Shown: positions 38,701 through 54,048, numbered from the stretch's first letter. The stretch is 64,000 bases of DNA from Lentinula raphanica (GCA_027919835.1 JANVFP010000005.1:1240001-1304000), one strand, 5' to 3'. Numbers and translations are program-made. Notes: a model not told the origin generated them from the sequence alone.

Positions 38701-39888
38701 TGCTGATTTCAGCCGAATCATACTCGCAACGTCAAAACCCCCTGGTACCGCCCATGCATATGCTACATACATCAATACTGCCGTCACCTCGCATGAGCTG
38801 TTCCAGCACGTCTACCTTCGCACCGACCGTTTTTACGATTACTTCCTGTTCATGGACCAGGCCAATTGGGGCGGCATCGTCTGTGAAGATCCTTTGGCAC
38901 TTGAGCCGCCGGAGGAGTTGTCCATCGCAATGAACCTCAACATCGCAGAGTTCCTTCCCCGACCAGCCCAGAAAGAATTTAGGTCTATCATCCAATACTT
39001 CATTGTCTCCCTTTTCAAAATCCGTCAAAAGGCGAATGAGACGACGCGTGTCCCACTGCGCCCTCTTCAGAATGGCGATCCACCAGGCGCGACCCAACAC
39101 GATCCTCAGATGAAGAGTGAGATGGAGGACGTCCAGCAGTTCATCTCCCGCAAACTCACACGGCGCATGCTGAAGGCGGCTGGAAATATACAAGAACAGT
39201 ATCGGGAAGCGATGATGCATGAGGAAACCGCAGCGGACTGGACTTTTCCTGTTCTTCCAGGTTCTCATTTGCACATGTCCAATCCTCCACTCGAATTCGT
39301 CAAGTTTGCCTGTGCTATGTTTCAACTAGCGAGGGACTACCAAGTTGAGATAGGTCTAGTGAAACGGAATGCCCTCGACTTGATCGGTGTCAAAGAGTTT
39401 GCATCTGAAGCTATCTTCCGGAATCCATGCGAGCCATTGAAGCTGTTCAACGTCCCTTGCAAACATTGCGACGCCATCAAAGATTTTGACTTTTGTCGAG
39501 ATCCAGACTTGCTGCCAACTACAGGTGAAACCGGCCCACCGAAATGGATATGCTCAAGCTGTAGAGGCGAATACGACCGAACGTTGATTGAGTTTTCGCT
39601 GATTCGTATGGTCTGGGCTCTGGAAAGAAATTTTGCAGGACAAGATTTACGGTGTAGTAAATGCAAACAGATCCAAGGGGACCAAGTCAGCCGGTGGTGT
39701 CATTGCTCTGGGAGTTATCAGTTGACGGTCGGTAAGGCCGAGGTGAGGAGACGGTTGAAGACTGTGGTGAATGTTGCCATTGTTCATGGTCTGAATCGAC
39801 TCAAGGTAAGCATTGGTTTTCCGACTTGATCGTTCAACGTTTCACCTTTGTATAGGAGTGTGCACAGATGATGCTCAATAATTGGTGA
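32782..39888 (+). CDS. POL2: DNA polymerase epsilon catalytic subunit
   Basis: About nine exons give roughly 2,230 residues, the usual length; the last small exon [10 protein letters not shown] ends at 39888. The N-terminus is rich in RG/RGG ([20 protein letters not shown]). The exonuclease has MAYDIETTK (Exo I), [13 protein letters not shown] (Exo II) and [13 protein letters not shown] (Exo III), so proofreading residues are intact. The polymerase has [31 protein letters not shown] and [10 protein letters not shown]. Cysteines [13 protein letters not shown] and VCQRENPF match the [4Fe-4S] site described for this enzyme. KQNKLTDFF is a PIP-box-like PCNA-binding motif at the same place as in yeast Pol2. 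The inactive C-terminal half ends with two Cys-rich modules ([10 protein letters not shown]...[11 protein letters not shown] and RCSKCKQIQ...RWCHCSG), needed to hold the Dpb2 B-subunit. It replicates the leading strand in the nucleus. Confidence 0.98.
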
Positions 39889-40156
39889 TCAGTATATCTT
39901 TATTTCCTGTGATTTTTGTATGTAGCGGATTCGGACGAATTGTGAATGTAACTGTACTCGGAATGAGGTGTATTGGTACAGCTGTGTGATACACTGACAC
40001 TGCTAAATGGGAGTATGCAGTGCATTCAAAGTATACTCTCCGAAGTCATAGGCGCTTGCCGGTGGCCGCTGTTAATAGTCAAATCGATTCTTGCTCTGTA
40101 CCTAGTTTGATTTTCCCCATCTCTTTTCTCTATCTCTCTTTCCTAATCGCCGAACG

Positions 40157-42069
<1,913 letters not shown>

Positions 42070-42530
42070 ATAGACCAATTTATCTGATTCGTTGAATCTG
42101 GTCCTCTCCCTATTCCCCCTTCCAACAACACTTTCGCTTCCGTCCCTCCCCTCATCATTTCCACGTTCCTCTCCGTTCCGAATCATCGCAGGTCGCTGAA
42201 GATTGGTCGAGATTGGATTTGCACGATGGGAGTGTACAGCGGACATTAATGTGCACTCCGACGTGTATCGTAACATGACGGTCGCCATTTGTTGAAAATC
42301 TAAGTTTCCTCTTTTATCTTGTACGGTTACTGTAAGTATTATCGCGTAGGAGGTATTATTTATGTAAAGGCATAGTGAATAATTGTGATCTTTGTTTAAT
42401 CGTTTAGGTGTGGATGAAATGAGCCTTCCAATGAATCCCCTTGTTTTATCATAAAGTACACGGTACGTAGCGTTCATATTCTGACTGTACATATCCGGAT
42501 AATTTGACCCAATCGAAACATATCGAGACG
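42070..42530. other. Tail-to-tail intergenic region
   Basis: This separates convergent SLT2 and a membrane-protein gene and should hold both 3' ends. Nothing else is seen. Confidence 0.5.
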
Positions 42531-44022
42531 CTACACTGCTCTCGGTTTATCGATCTGTATGCCCGTACTCCTTTGTGAGCCATCCGTGTCTGATTTTACA
42601 GCCTGAATATTGATGATAGGATACGGTGGGTGGTTGACTGTACCACTGGAACTCGATATCACGGATTCCGGGATAGTAAGAGTATATTCAGGCTGGCTAT
42701 CGTAGTTCAGTCGGTGCATTTGAGTGCTCCCGGAGGTAGAAGCAAATTCTGCCTGGGTTATATGGTCATGCTGAGTTAACTGTAAGCAGACCAAGACCAT
42801 GATCGCGGTTGGATAAATACCCTGTGCGGACTGATTCAGAACGATGAAATCGTTCGTAGACGGAGATTCACTCACCGTCATTTGAGCGAGGATACCTATG
42901 ACAATATAGACACCGTTGTTGGATGCACTGAATAATATCACCATCAGAACCTGAGGGCACAAGATGGTCAGTGCCTGTTGCAGACAAAGCCACCGAACTG
43001 CAAGTGGGTCATACCGGAACGGTGCAGTAGATGAATCCTGATTCCACAAAGATGAGAAAGATATTAAGGTACTGTGTACCTATGACATGACTTCCTGAAC
43101 TAGAAAACACCTTCATGTATCGGCTATGAGTCCTGCGCGCGACAGACCAGGGTTAGAGCCTAGAGAGCACAAGAAGTGGAGAAAAGCCTCACCATGCGCG
43201 ATAACCAATGGCCAAGATAGCATAAAAATTCACCATGCTGGTGAGAAGACCGAAAGCAATCATCGCGCCAATGGTCTGTTGGTTGAACAGAGATGTGCCA
43301 ACCAGAGAGACGAATATTGCGTGAACAAACAATCCACCTGCAACTAGTAGTTTTGACTCAGTGAATCATCTCCACTATGTTTCGTTGAGCCACTATTACT
43401 TTACTTACCAATTCCGCCAAGGAGAAGAGCACAAGGGATAAGTATGACCTTCCAGCTGCGATTCCATAGGGTCCATGTTCGCCATATCACTATACAGTCC
43501 CCGAGAAGACACTGCGACAAATTGTAGTCAGTTAACAGTATCAACGTACGTCCAGGTATTCAACATCACGTTAAGAGTTTCCGCTGCAATTGGTGTACAA
43601 GCGAATACATTCTCTGTATTCTCGGCACTTTTTGGTACGTCGCCTGTTGGTGCCGAAGCCTTTTGGTCAAACAATGCCACCAAGTTTATTTCCAATGAGA
43701 ATGCCAGATGGAGCATCGATAAGCAGTACATGATGATCGTCATCGCAATCATCGCATTCTTGGGACCTCTTGGATGTTTTTTACGGCGTTGCCTGAGCCA
43801 CTATGTCGTCAATTTTTGGAGACCACCCATAAATTAAGTGTTGGTACTCACAGCAAGAGGTACATTGCAGCACAGAACAAAAATGTGTTCAAACCTAGCA
43901 GGGCACTGATTAGTACGGAAAAAAACCAGCTAAAGCGCGAAGAAAGGTGCTACACCTGCGAAGATCGCTTCACAGAACAACGAAATAAAGTACGCTTTGG
44001 GCTGAGATAGAGATTTAGACAT
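42531..44022 (-). CDS. Multi-pass membrane protein, Agaricomycete-type family
   Basis: Several short exons on the minus strand, ATG at 44022 (MSKSLSQPKAYFISLFCEAI) to TAG at 42531. Reconstructed hydrophobic segments include YFISLFCEAIFAG, a MYCLSMLHLAFSLEINLVAL segment, CLLGDCIVIWRTWTLWNRSWK, VILIPCALLLGGI, AIFVSLVGTSLF, MIAFGLLTSMVNFYAILAIGY, YLNIFLIFVESGFIYC and VLMVILFSASNNGVYIVIGIL. The C-terminal cytosolic tail is Ser/Thr-rich. GDxxxIWRxWxxW is a motif I associate from memory with an expanded Agaricomycete membrane-protein family of unknown function, sometimes compared with seven-helix receptors; no ligand or activity is known to me. The second family-like gene lies at 57773-59326. Confidence 0.75.
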
Positions 44023-44581
44023 CTTCTATTGCGACCGTCCAAACGTCTGGGAGGGATTGGGGGTAAAGGGAAGTGCTGTAATGTTGAATCCTTGCTACTT
44101 ATCTGTTACACACTTCTAGAATCACCCTCCATTCCAACATCAGGATTCAGCGTCGTGTATGTTGATCGAAGGATATTTCCGGAACCTGGGGGTTAGATAA
44201 CCTCATATGCATGGGTTCTGTCCACCTGGTCAGTAAACAAGCGCTGTGAATTGTATGTCTTCGAGGACAGCAGCTATGGAAGTTCAATTATAGAATGGAG
44301 ACCTTTGAAAAAGGAAAGCCGCGCAACAAGGAAAGCCAATTGACGGATACAGAGAAGAAGACCGACACGGGAAGATCAATTTATCGAGTGGTTCAATCCC
44401 AGGCGAATGACAATACGGCCGATGATTTCGTGGTGACATTTGAACTACACCCAGGTCCCTCAAGGTCCCTTGTAGCTGTGTGTGCTCATCGTACTCGATG
44501 TCCAAGCATGCTTTAGGTGGATTGATGAATGATATAAGTAATAGTGTGTTTGAGTGTTTGTGTCTACATACGATCATACGA
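44023..44581. other. Intergenic region, no gene seen
   Basis: About 560 bases between two minus-strand genes. Short open frames without domains; no tRNA A/B-box pair found near the TGGTTCAATCCC at about 44390. Confidence 0.4.
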
Positions 44582-46901
44582 TTAATATTTTATCCATTCT
44601 CCATACATGTTCGGAATCTCTCCACGAAGGTACGCCTCGAAAGTCCGTTTGAGCACCGTTGACCAGTTGAAGTCTTGTGGATCTGGTTTTGGGACGAATA
44701 TATCCACGTCGCGAGCGAACCTTGGCCCAAGATCAGGGAAGTTCCGTGATGGGTCGTTGAGCCTTGACCTATGATTGACGAATGTTATTGTTTAACGTCA
44801 AGATGGAATTTAAGTGTTGGTGTGATACATACCAAGAATTGTGGAAATGATATGAAAACGCCCCTCGGAAGAATCCATCAAAGCCCACGACAGGAGGCGT
44901 GGCACTGTTTTGCTGAGGTGTCTCGAAGAACTCTTCGAATCTACAAGGTGAAGCATCGTCAAAAGACTATTGCACTATGACACTGTTTGCACTGAGCCTA
45001 CCTTGAAAAGTATGGTTGCGGAGGTCTCTCGCGCTGGTACCCCTCCATGTTCAACCATGCCGAATCGAACATCGCATCAGGCAGCCTGAACAGAAGATCC
45101 TCCATATAGGCATCCTTCATGTAGTTCGTTATCGTCATTGGATGGAAATCAAAGTCATTCTTGAACGCTGTTCGCAGTACGAACGAGCCCAATGCGGATC
45201 CTTTGCTCATCTTCAGTGCGGCGGTATTGTAGTTATCGTGCCACGACCATCTATATGCAAAGGCGCCCTTCCATCCCCATAGCTCTTCCCAGTCTCTAAG
45301 GAAAAGAGTGTCTGCGTCGAGATATACACCACCGAATCTGTGACAAAGAAGAAATCGTGCCATATCCGAAAGAACGACCGCGACTTTTTCGGGCTCACTG
45401 TAGCTCAAAGGAGGAGCATAAGTACCGTTGGCCTGCCCTTCAGGAATAATCGTCGCTTCCTCTTCTTGTACTCCCCACGTTCTGGGCATTCCAGGAACAT
45501 GGATTGTGTGTCCGCCCGAGTTGAAAAGCGTAGGGGCGGTCCGCCACTCATCTCGGAGTTCCGAAACACCGTCGAGCTGTTCTGTGGTGTTCCAGAATTT
45601 GAACTCGATGATGTTCTTGAAGCGCGGATGCAGGAACGGTGCAGCCCACTGGTTTCGTATGATCTTTTCGAACTTCTCCCGACTGAGAGTTGGGTTTTTG
45701 AGTGTGAGCATGAATCCGGGATTAATCCACAGCCAGAGTTTTGGGCTACAGATATCTTTGGAGGGTTGCGTATCGTGTAGGCCGAGGTTCTGGGTGTAGA
45801 GGAAGGATAACAGAGCTAGATACGGCTTGTCAGTGAAGTCTCCGGACCATAACATATGGAAGATTCGGGGTTCGTCGGCATTACAGTACGGAGCATTGGG
45901 GTTCTTGGTTGGAGGAAGTGATATAGGAGGAACTTCGAGGACAGCATGCCTGCTTTTCGTAAACGCACTGTTGCCCTCTTCGTCATGTTCTCCACGTAGA
46001 ACGCCCTGGCGTCGGTTATCAGGAGTTTGAGGTTGAGGTTGTGTTAATGAAGGGCTAGTGACACCCCCGGAATTTTCGCCTTCGACAAAGACGTACTTCC
46101 ACTCGTCAGGAACCACTCTACGAACCCGTTTGCCGTTGTCCAAGCCTCCCCCTATCCGGAGAACCTCTAGACAGTCACGAACGTACTATAAACTTCTTAA
46201 TATGTTAGAGAGGACGAACGAAGAGTTGACGCACGCTATACGTGTTGAAATCACAATGTCGCATAAGGACGTCAAGGTCGGCGACACTGCCAGCCTTGGG
46301 TCGCGGAGGATACGCGACATTGCTACCGGGAGCGCGACCGTCAAGGTAGGCACGAGCAGAACCTGCATGTGGAAGAGCGGGGTTTTTAGGCTGTACTTCG
46401 AGATTGTACTCAGCAGGAACTAGATGTATCAAGATGAGTCTTATGGTTCGAGCAAGAACAGCTGTATAACTCACTAGGTCGAGTCGAAGGATGATGACCG
46501 CTGGCAATCTCCCACTCCCATATTCTCTGTAAATCTTCCTTCTCAAACACCAGCGTCGTGCTTGGAACACCCGGCCACGTCTTCTTCTTTGATCCAAACC
46601 GGTGGCCGACAGCGAAGACCGAAAATATCAGGAGAAAGTAGACTAGAATAATGAGGAAAGACCCCGTTTTCTTCCCGAATCTCGAGAGACTGGCTCGATG
46701 TAAGCCTCGAATGTTGGGTATCCAAAGTCGTAATTTCCGTCTGGTACCAGGAATTACGACGGAGAAGGGTATAATCCAAGGTGTTGAGCCCCGGCTGTGA
46801 TAATAAGGTCTGTCGGGGTAAAATTTTGGTAAAGCGTCCGCACGACTGGACCTTCGACCTGAGGCTGAAGAGGGAGCCCGAAGATGGATGTGTTGCGACA
46901 T
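44582..46901 (-). CDS. Golgi-type DXD glycosyltransferase (GT32-like)
   Basis: Several exons on the minus strand run from ATG at 46901 (MSQHIHLRAPSSASGRRSS) to TAA at 44582. A basic cytosolic N-terminus precedes one membrane segment near residue 85-105 (FLIILVYFLLIFSVFAVGH), so this is a type II membrane protein. The lumenal domain has PRIFHMLWSGDF, KLWLWINPGF, VVLSDMARFLLCHRFGGVYLD with the DXD motif in YLDADTLFL, and FVLRTAFKNDFDFHP. DxD in a GG-VYLDxD context is the sugar-nucleotide/metal motif of the Gly_transf_sug group (GT32 and relatives, e.g. alpha-1,4-GlcNAc transferases and mannosyltransferases). The transferred sugar and acceptor cannot be read. About 600 residues in total. It probably modifies glycoproteins or glycolipids in the Golgi. 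Confidence 0.82.
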
Positions 46902-47134
46902 TCAACGAATGAGGCCTCTAGAGAATACAGAGAGCAGCGAGCTCGTGCGTATGTTGAAGCCGAGAACAGAGGAAACGTAAATGAAGCAGAAAGGATGTCA
47001 AATTTTTGACGGTTAAGGTAAAACAGACATAAGTAATTTTTTATTGCACAGCCCTTTTTTTGGGTAAGCTGCGGACAGGACTGCGTCAAAGTAACCAAAG
47101 GATAGGCTAACAACTATATAAATCGTATTCTAAA

Positions 47135-48867
47135 TCATGTCACCGACTTCATTTTGCGAACCCACAAGTCAGCTACCTCTTTCTCGACCTCTATGTTATG
47201 AACCGCGCGTAGGTGTCGACGCAAATCATATGCACGACGATAGATATAATCGCATTGAACATCACTAGGAGCTTGTTCTGCCACGTCAACGCTCCCGTCA
47301 GGTACACCCCCTTCCGAACAAACGGCGAATGGGAGATTAGGATGAGGACAACGAAATGCCTTAGAATTGCCCAAGAGCTCTTGAGCGCGGTTGGAATAAG
47401 ATTCGCCGGTTATAGCCCCAATGCCCATAAGCGGTTTAGATACAGCAGCTTCGGACTCCAACTCGGATTCAGATGCGGCACTCTCGGAGCTCTGTGCAGC
47501 GTGCTGTAGACCTTCGTCTTTGTCGGAATTTCTGCAATGAAGTCTAGCAACGTGACGCTGGAGAAGATGTTTGTAGCCGAAAGTAGCGCCACATTCTTCA
47601 CGGGTGCATCTGAAATCTCTTCGCCCCAGATGGACGACTTTGTGGTGTACTCCAAGTGCCTTGCTCTGAAGGGGGGACATGAGCGACGAGTCTGAACAAT
47701 GTCTCAACAAAGAAAATGTCACTACGTACGGATTTGAAATCCTTTCCACAACCTTCCTCATCGCATTTCCAGTCTCTTCCAAGTTCGCCACCTCGACGTT
47801 TCTTGGCTGAGGGTTCGTCTTCCCCATCGGATCCAGCGATGGTAAAATTCAGTTGCGCTTCTTCATCACGTTGTTCGTGAAGTTTTTGATGAGCTCGCAA
47901 GCTTTTTTGAGAGGCGAAAACTCGCCCTTTACACGACGAATGTGTGCAAGCAGGTGGGTGGACCGTACGAGTGTGATGTTGCAGTGCGGTCCAGGTTGGA
48001 TAGAGAACGATACGACGCTCAACAGTGGGCAAGCATGCCTCATGAACGCAAGTGTAGCGTTTGTCTGCGGATCTCGTTCAAGCTAGGCAGGGTAAGTAAG
48101 AATATTTCTCCACTGACCATTGTGAACTTTCAAATGAGTACGGAGATGTTGGTTAGTATCGAAAGATTTTGTACATCCTTCGTGTGAGCAAGGATAAGGT
48201 TTGCTACCAGGAGGGGAATGCACACTACAGATGTGTGACCGAAGTTGGTGGTGCTTTGCAAAAACTTCATTACAATTTGATTGGGGACACTAGGATAGCA
48301 TGTCAGAATAGATCATAAGTATTCGGAGAGGGAAAACCGTACAGGGAACGTCTTGGCACCTTCGTGCCATTCGGTGTGAGCGCGAAGATGTTGTTGAGTC
48401 CAAAAACGTTTTTCACAATATGGCAGTGAGCAAACGAATGGCCTTTCAGAAGCCGGAAGATGAGTTCGAGCGTGGGCCTGAAGATGGTTTTCTCTGAAGT
48501 AGGATTTCTGGCAGGTGTCGCATGTATAGGGTCGCTAGGGTACTTGCGGTTGAGTGTGAAGCCAACAGATGAAACCGGGAAAGAAATTCACTATACCCGT
48601 GTGTGAGCGTGAATGCTCTTCTAGACGCGATGGCTTAGAATATGCCTTTCCACAGCCTTCAACAGTGCATTGGTAGCGTTTCTTTGTACTTCCCTCCACT
48701 AGTGAGCCATTGATGAGCACTGGTTTGCTACTCGACGCTGCAGGCTCATATTCAGATTCGGATAACCCGGTTTGAGGCTCTGAACTGGAGTTGAGATGGA
48801 GGATGTAATCCTTGGATTTGAGAGTTGATGCCTTTCGTTTTCCAAGGACAGAAACGGGTGCTAGCAT
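47135..48867 (-). CDS. TFIIIA: Transcription factor IIIA (nine or more C2H2 fingers)
   Basis: Several exons on the minus strand end at 47135. The start is taken at the first in-frame ATG (48867, MLAPVSVLGKRKASTL); an upstream frame lacks ATG. The protein has consecutive fingers: YQCTVEGCGKAYSKPSRL, RPYTCDTCQKSYFRENHL, FVCSLPYCEKRFWTQQHL, CSQSNCNEVFAKHHQL, CSHEGCTKSFDTNQHL, an irregular YTCVHEACL with a long loop, PACTHSSCKGRVFASQKSL, WKCDEEGCGKDFKSKAL and FRCTREECGATFGYKHL. A long Ser/Glu linker leads to a degenerate last finger (VQCDYIYRRAYDLRRHLRAVH). Nine tandem fingers with this spacing and a late extra finger are typical of fungal TFIIIA, which binds the 5S rRNA gene promoter for RNA polymerase III and can bind 5S rRNA. 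It is 180 bases from the divergent DRS2 start. Confidence 0.85.
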
Positions 48868-49047
48868 TGTGGAAGAACCAGGAGGCGGAGCAATGCGAGC
48901 GTCGACCGCAGTGATGGGATGGGAGTTCAATTGAGCCAAAAAAAAACGCGCATTGGTTTTGGCTCAGTTGCTAAATTTAGTAAACAATTCGCATCATACA
49001 CTTTGACTTGTACTTCTTCCTCGTCGGCGTCGGCGTCGTCCACGATA

Positions 49048-52000
49048 ATGAGCGACGATTTTCTACGACTAGTCTCGCAGGCGAACCCAGCTTCAACACA
49101 ATACCAGCCAGCCAACCGCAACAATAACGGCTATCCTCCCTCAACCTCTGTATCTGCACCTTACGCCGACTCGCCCAACCCGCAGTTATTGGATCCCTTC
49201 TTCGACGATGACGATGACATGCCTGATTCAGCCTTCGGAAGGCCGATACCAATGCAGTCACAGGAGAGCAATTTGCCATTGACTCGTTCTGCCGCACCAC
49301 CAGCTGGTGTATCCAAAGTCTCGCTCGGAGATGGCATCCCACAGGGTTGGAACTTTGACGACGACGGTCTGAACTCAAATCAGCGGCCATTTGCTGGCTC
49401 GCATGCGTTTCCCGGAGGATCGTCTAATGCAGAAAAAGCAGGGAGGAAGCCGAAGAGACCGTCCTGGAGATGGAAATGGCCATGGCAGAGGGAAAAGGTC
49501 TTGGAGGGTGAACGGGTGGTTGCTCTCAACAATAGACCAGGGAACGCAGAATTCGTCTCCAACTACGTGTCTACGAGCAAATACAACCTGATCACGTTCG
49601 TTCCAAAGTTCTTGAAAGGTGTGTCCGAAATGCTTTACAAGTACCGTTTATTCATTCATTGCTGGATAGAACAATTCTCCAAATACGCCAATCTTTTCTT
49701 CCTTTTCACCGCTTGTATACAGCAGATACCCGATGTATCACCTACTAATCAGTATACCACAATTGCACCGCTGGCGGTTGTCCTACTAGCTTCTGCATTC
49801 AAGGAGGTGCAGGAAGATCTGGTTTGTGGTGAAATCCATGTTATTCGACCGTCATCTCACTCCTCTATAGAAACGACACCAATCCGACTCCGAACTCAAT
49901 GCTCGGATGGCTAAAGTCCTTGGACCTCAAGGAACTTTCGAGGAGAAGAAGTGGAAAGACATCTCCGTAGGCGACGTCGTACGGCTGGAAAGCAACGAGT
50001 TTATCCCTGCAGATATGGTCCTTCTCAGCTCGAGTGAACCAGAAGGGCTATGTTATATCGAGACGTCGAACTTGGACGGGTGAGCAATGTACATATTTTG
50101 GCAGAGAATCCATGCTCAAGTTTACGGGCAGCGAAACCAATCTCAAAATCAAACAAGCTTCTCCCCAGACATCTTCATTGACCTCGCCGCACTTGGTAAC
50201 AGCCCTAGGCGGCTCTCTCCGCTCCGAACAACCCAATAACTCCTTGTATACCTTTGAGGGTACCCTAGACCTTTTGACGAGCATGGGGACGCCAAAACAG
50301 GTTCCTCTGGGGCCAGATCAACTCTTACTTCGTGGAGCTCAGATTCGAAATACACCTTGGCTGTATGGTCTTGTTGTGTTCACTGGTCATGAAACTAAAT
50401 TGATGAGGAATGCTACGTGAGCCATTTATAAGTTCTCCAAGTTCCCTCTTCATTGACCACTATTTAACAGGGCTGCACCGATCAAACGTACGGCGGTGGA
50501 AAGACAGGTCAACGTTCAGATTGTGTATCTGTTCATTCTGCTTCTACTTTTGTCAATTGGCAGCACGATTGGAAGTAGCATCCGGACATGGTTTCTGTCT
50601 AGTGCACAGTGGTATCTCGTTGAGACGTCGACGCTCAGCGCAAGAGGTATAGTCGTTTCCTTTCTGTTATTCACCATGCTGAATCGAGTCCTATATCCAG
50701 CAAAGACGTTCATTGAAGGTCAGATATGCTTACTCCTTACTTCAGGTACCGGGTTACTAACGGCTTTAATCAGATATCCTAACTTTCATCATTCTATACA
50801 ACAATCTCATTCCAATATCTCTGATTGTCACAATGGAGGTAGTCAAGTTTCAGCAAGCTCAGCTCATCAATTCCGATCTAGATATGTACTATGCCCGCAC
50901 CGATACTCCAGCACTATGTCGGACGTCTTCTCTTGTGGAGGAGTTAGGCCAGATCGAATACGTCTTCAGTGACAAAACTGGCACCCTGACGCGAAACGAG
51001 ATGGAGTTTCGGATGTGCACCATCGCAGGCACCGCCTATGCTGATGTTGTTGATGAACATCGTAGAGGTGATGGCGAAGATGGCAAAGGCAATGGAGACG
51101 CTTGGAGGACTTTCGCGGAGATGAGGTCAATGCTCGAGGAAGACGCCAATCCGTTCGTGGATCCGTCTGCGTCAGGATCAACGATGTCAGATGCGGACAG
51201 AGAGAAAGAAATCGTCCGGGAGTTTCTGACGCTACTGGCCGTTTGTCATACTGTTATTCCCGAGGAAAAAGATGGGAGACTTCAGTATCAAGCCAGTAGT
51301 CCTGATGAGGCTGCGCTGGTCGCCGGGGCCGAACTTCTGGGCTACCAATTTCATGTGCGCTCTTTTGAACTATTTGCATTCCCGTTCCTTGCTCATTCAA
51401 CTTGTATATGAAGATTCGGAAACCGAAGTCTGTCTTCGTCAATATTCAAGGGGTTTCACAAGAATTTCAGATTCTCAATGTGTGCGAATTCAATTCTACT
51501 CGCAAACGAATGTCAACAGTCGTACGGGTGCCTGATGGGACGATTAAACTCTTCACCAAAGGCGCTGATACAGTCATCTTGGAACGTCTAAGCAAGAATC
51601 AACCTTTTACGGAAAAGACGCTGGTCCATCTCGAGGTGATTGAATCATGCTCTGTCTATCACACCTTTGAATGACCGTGAAAACAGGATTATGCAACTGA
51701 AGGTCTTCGGACGCTTTGCCTCGCCTCCCGGGACATTTCCGAGCAGGAATACCGACAATGGTCTACAATATATGACCAAGCTGCGCAAACCATCAATGGA
51801 CGTAGTGAGGCCCTTGATCAGGCAGCGGAACTCATAGAGAAGGATCTATTCCTCCTCGGCGCTACGGCCATCGAAGATAAACTTCAAGAGGGCGTTCCGG
51901 ACACCATCCACACACTACAGCAAGCTGGTATCAAGGTGTGTTTCCAATATTCCATAAATCCGGTATGGGGATAATCTTCAATTGATGTTGGTAGGTTTGG

Positions 52001-54048
52001 GTCCTAACCGGTGACCGACAAGAGACAGCGATCAACATCGGGATGTCATGTAGACTGATATCTGAGTCGATGAACCTCGTCAGTATTTCTCGGACTAATC
52101 ATATTATCTTCCTACTAAACTTAGTGGTGGAATGATTAGGTCATCGTCAATGAGGAAACAGCTCATGGAACAGAAGAGTTCCTATCGAAACGGTTGGCTG
52201 CAATCAAGAATCAGCGTAGCACCGGGGAACTTGAGCTCGAAGATTTGGCGCTCGTTATAGGTAAGCTCGTTTGTGTCTTTTCGTAGAATAACTCGATGTA
52301 CTGATGGACCAAATCAGATGGCAAAAGTCTGACTTACGCTCTTGAGAAGCCAACCTCGAAGGTCTTCTTGGAACTTGCCATAATGTGCAAGGCTGTCATT
52401 TGCTGTAAGCCTGATTGCTGCTGCAAGACAAATGATGCGGTTTTAATATGCGTTGTAGGCCGTGTTTCTCCGTTGCAGAAGGCGCTTGTCGTCAAACTCG
52501 TGAAGAAGAACCAAAAGGCGATCCTTCTGGCAATCGGTGATGGCGCCAATGATGTTAGTATGATCCAAGCTGCACATGTCGGCGTTGGTATATCTGGTGT
52601 TGAGGTTTGTTGATATCTACCACACGATCTGACCGCCTGTGTTGACTGAATCTGGCTCAGGGCTTACAAGCTGCTCGTTCGGCTGATGTAGCAATATCTC
52701 AGTTCAGATTCCTGAAGAAGCTGTTGCTAGTCCATGGATCATGGAGTTACCGAAGGCTTTCAAAATTGATTCTATGTTCGTGATTCGATATCTCTCAGAA
52801 GCCAATCATACTCATTGTCTCAACAGATTCGTTCTACAAGAACATCACTCTGTATATGACTCAATTTTGGGTGAGTTCTAGTTTTCGGCGTTACCCGATC
52901 AAGCTGTTCATCTCCATCTCAGTTCTCATTCTTCAACAATTTCTCTGGTCAAATCGCTTACGAGTCCTGGACCTTGTCGCTATACAACGTTGTGTTCACG
53001 TTGCTGCCTCCACTGGTCATCGGTGTCTTTGATCAGTTCGTTTCCGCGCGAATACTGGACAGATACCCGCAGTTGTATATACTCGGTCAGAAAAACGAGT
53101 TTTTCACAAGCAAGGCATTCTGGATGTGGATAATCAATGCTCTATATCATTCAGTCGTGAGTGTCGTCCTTTCTCGTCGCCGTCGTTGTATGTAAAGATT
53201 CTTTCCATAGGTTCTGTTTGGATTCTCCGTCATACTATGGTGGGGGGATATCAAGCAGGCAACTGGATTTGATACTGGCCATTGGTTCTGGGGTACAACG
53301 CTATACCTTGCCGTCCTTCTTACGGTACTTGGAAAAGCAGCGCTGATATCAGAGTATGTTGCTTTATCGCTACATAGTGGCCACCTATTGACCTTATCGA
53401 TGTTGCAGTATTTGGACCAAATACACTGTCATAGGTCAGTACACTGTTTGATTACGTTTAGCGCTCCCACCTGAACACCTTGCAGCAATACCTGGCTCTT
53501 TCGCTTTCACTATGGTCTTCCTGCCTATATATGCCGTGGTCGCTCCCGCGATAGGATTTTCCAAGGAATATGAAAACATTGTGCCCCGTCTTTGGACGGA
53601 TGCCGTTTTCTACTTTGTCCTTCTCTTGATCCCGATATTCTGTCTGAGCCGTGACTTGGCTTGGAAATAGTACGTCGTTTCTGGGTCCAACTTCTCTTTT
53701 TGGAGGTAGATCACTCACCATCATCTTTTTGTCTAGCTACAAGCGAACGTACATGCCTTCTTCGTACCACATTGCTCAGGAGCTGCAGAAATACAACATT
53801 CCTGATTATCGCCCTCGGCAAGAACAGTTGCGTCACAGACCTCGTTGGTTTTTTTTCGCATCGGATACAACTAACCGTTCTTGTACTGCAGATTCCAGAA
53901 GGCGATCAAGAAAGTCCGTGCGGTCCAGCGAATGCGTCGCAACCGTGGATTTGCGTTCAGTCAAACAGAGAATGGGAAACAAGACCAAGCGAAGCTTATC
54001 AGAGCATATGATACTTCCAAATCGAATGCAAAGCCTTCAGGCTACTGA
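49048..54048 (+). CDS. DRS2: P4-type ATPase, aminophospholipid flippase
   Basis: Many exons join to about 1,300 residues, ATG at 49048. The Pro/Asp-rich N-terminus precedes the P4 signature [21 protein letters not shown]. The actuator has SNLDG-ETNLK (DGET) across an intron, the phosphorylation site is [12 protein letters not shown], and the nucleotide domain has [20 protein letters not shown] and [10 protein letters not shown]. The hinge has [20 protein letters not shown]. The C-terminal tail has [15 protein letters not shown] followed by LIRAYDTS; the GFAFSQ motif is the conserved part of the autoinhibitory tail of Drs2/ATP8A2. These features mark Drs2 rather than Dnf or Neo1. It moves phosphatidylserine and ethanolamine from the lumenal to cytosolic leaflet of the trans-Golgi network with a Cdc50 partner, supporting vesicle budding. 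End at 54048. Confidence 0.95.

Noticed and set aside
44390..44410. TGGTTCAATCCC looks like a tRNA T-loop.
   Set aside because: No A box or stem pairing upstream at the right distance.
48868..48939. Extending TFIIIA upstream to 48939.
   Set aside because: The upstream codon is TTG, not ATG, and the extension runs into the 180-base promoter shared with DRS2.
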